Shown here: positions 63,721 to 64,000 of the stretch, piece after piece
Position numbering within the stretch: position 1 is the stretch's first letter
How the letters are laid out: every line of letters begins with the position of its first letter
Source of the DNA: Tautonia marina
Lineage (GTDB): Bacteria; Planctomycetota; Planctomycetia; Isosphaerales; Isosphaeraceae
Length of the DNA stretch: 64,000 bases
Assembly (NCBI RefSeq): GCF_009177065.1
Contig: NZ_WEZF01000028.1
Location: 33,116 to 97,115, forward strand
Direction of reading: 5' to 3'
Translations under genes and position numbers: made by a program
Notes under the pieces: model-generated
What the model was told of the DNA's origin: nothing
Databases searched by the model: none
What the model saw: only the letters and a program-made list of their open reading frames with translations

Positions 63721-64000
63721 TCAGGGATGCCAGGGGGTGTCGGCGGGGGGCCGAGGGGCTTCGGCGGGGGAAAGGGGGCCGTCGGGATGGGGGACGGCGC
63801 CCGGGAATCGGGGTTCGGTGCGCGATGCGTCGGGGGAGAGGCCGGCCGAGGGACCGCGGCGCAAATCCCTGGAATCGTGGGGATTGAGCGGATCGCGGCG
63901 GTCGTTTGCGCCTGGGTGCGACGGTTCGTTTCGGGAATCGACCGGCGCGGGGGGCGGCTCGGGGTTTGGGGACGGTCGGGGGTTGAGTCCGGCGCCGGTC
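63721..64000 (-). CDS. C-terminal part of a proline-rich protein (5' end outside window)
   Basis: Minus-strand frame open from the right edge to TGA at 63721-63723: 92 residues, Pro/Asp/Arg-rich, e.g. NPEPPPAPVDSRNEP and PDGPLSPAEAPRPPADTPWHP at the very end. Third positions are mostly G or C and codons are balanced, unlike the other frames, which is why I believe it. No start codon is in the window, and no family is recognised. Confidence 0.5.
   Translation of the reverse strand, partial: TGAGLNPRPSPNPEPPPAPVDSRNEPSHPGANDRRDPLNPHDSRDLRRGPSAGLSPDASRTEPRFPGAVPHPDGPLSPAEAPRPPADTPWHP

Noticed and set aside
1..64000. CRISPR arrays, rRNA, tRNA, insertion sequences, integrases
   Set aside because: I looked for regularly spaced repeats, cloverleaf-like stretches in gaps and transposase/integrase motifs and found none. 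This was by eye; tRNAscan-SE and Infernal would settle small RNAs.

Overview
The window looks like chromosome of a high-GC planctomycete, probably the Isosphaeraceae/Tautonia side of the phylum. This is inferred from families typical of Planctomycetota: DUF1549/DUF1553 cytochrome-like proteins paired with Tat-exported DUF1501 proteins, a DUF1559 pseudopilin-like protein, a Planc_extracel-type N-terminus (LEERIVLS), an ASPIC/UnbV-FG-GAP protein and many secreted proteins of unknown function. I saw no rRNA, tRNA, CRISPR array, transposase or phage gene.

Layout, left to right. 1-4072: the 3' part of a P2-type cation ATPase, then a Tat-exported protein of unknown function. 4252-12443: a self-contained natural-product locus, an Sfp-type phosphopantetheinyl transferase converging (11 bp gap) on a two-module NRPS, C-A-T-C-A-T-TE. 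Adenylation codes read as Ser and probably Ile/Val. The first C domain has a damaged catalytic motif. 12909-17371: a DUF1501 + DUF1549/DUF1553 pair. 17700-19060: a DUF4058-like protein and a small Gly/Tyr-rich secreted protein. 19284-33531: a type II secretion system. The secretin (plus strand, with a C-terminal LysM) converges on a long minus-strand operon G2-G1-L-M-C-E-F-H-I-J-K, followed by a DUF5658 membrane protein and a Planc_extracel protein that may be a substrate. A bidirectional-looking terminator separates the two.

33911-38657: a secreted protein of unknown function, a second DUF4058 protein, an alkaline-phosphatase-superfamily enzyme, an SMP-30-like propeller and a RidA protein. 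38715-47366: a second DUF1501 + DUF1549/DUF1553 pair, a Tat-exported unknown, a Tat-exported enolase-superfamily protein and a lone DUF1501 protein. 47719-51967: an S9 peptidase, a soluble Ser/Thr kinase and a small membrane protein. 52011-60309: a secreted/respiratory-looking neighbourhood with a TPR-FG-GAP-ASPIC protein, a membrane protein, a lipoprotein, a DUF1559 pseudopilin, a TPR protein and a membrane-anchored heptaheme cytochrome c. 60481-63503: an amino-sugar operon (NagB, PIG-L deacetylase, MFS transporter). The right edge cuts a proline-rich protein read on the minus strand.

The strongest candidates for something new are the NRPS/PPTase locus, the LysM-tailed secretin with its duplicated major pseudopilin, and the pseudopilin-cytochrome-ASPIC/UnbV neighbourhood. 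All functional assignments come from motifs read by eye; no database search was run.
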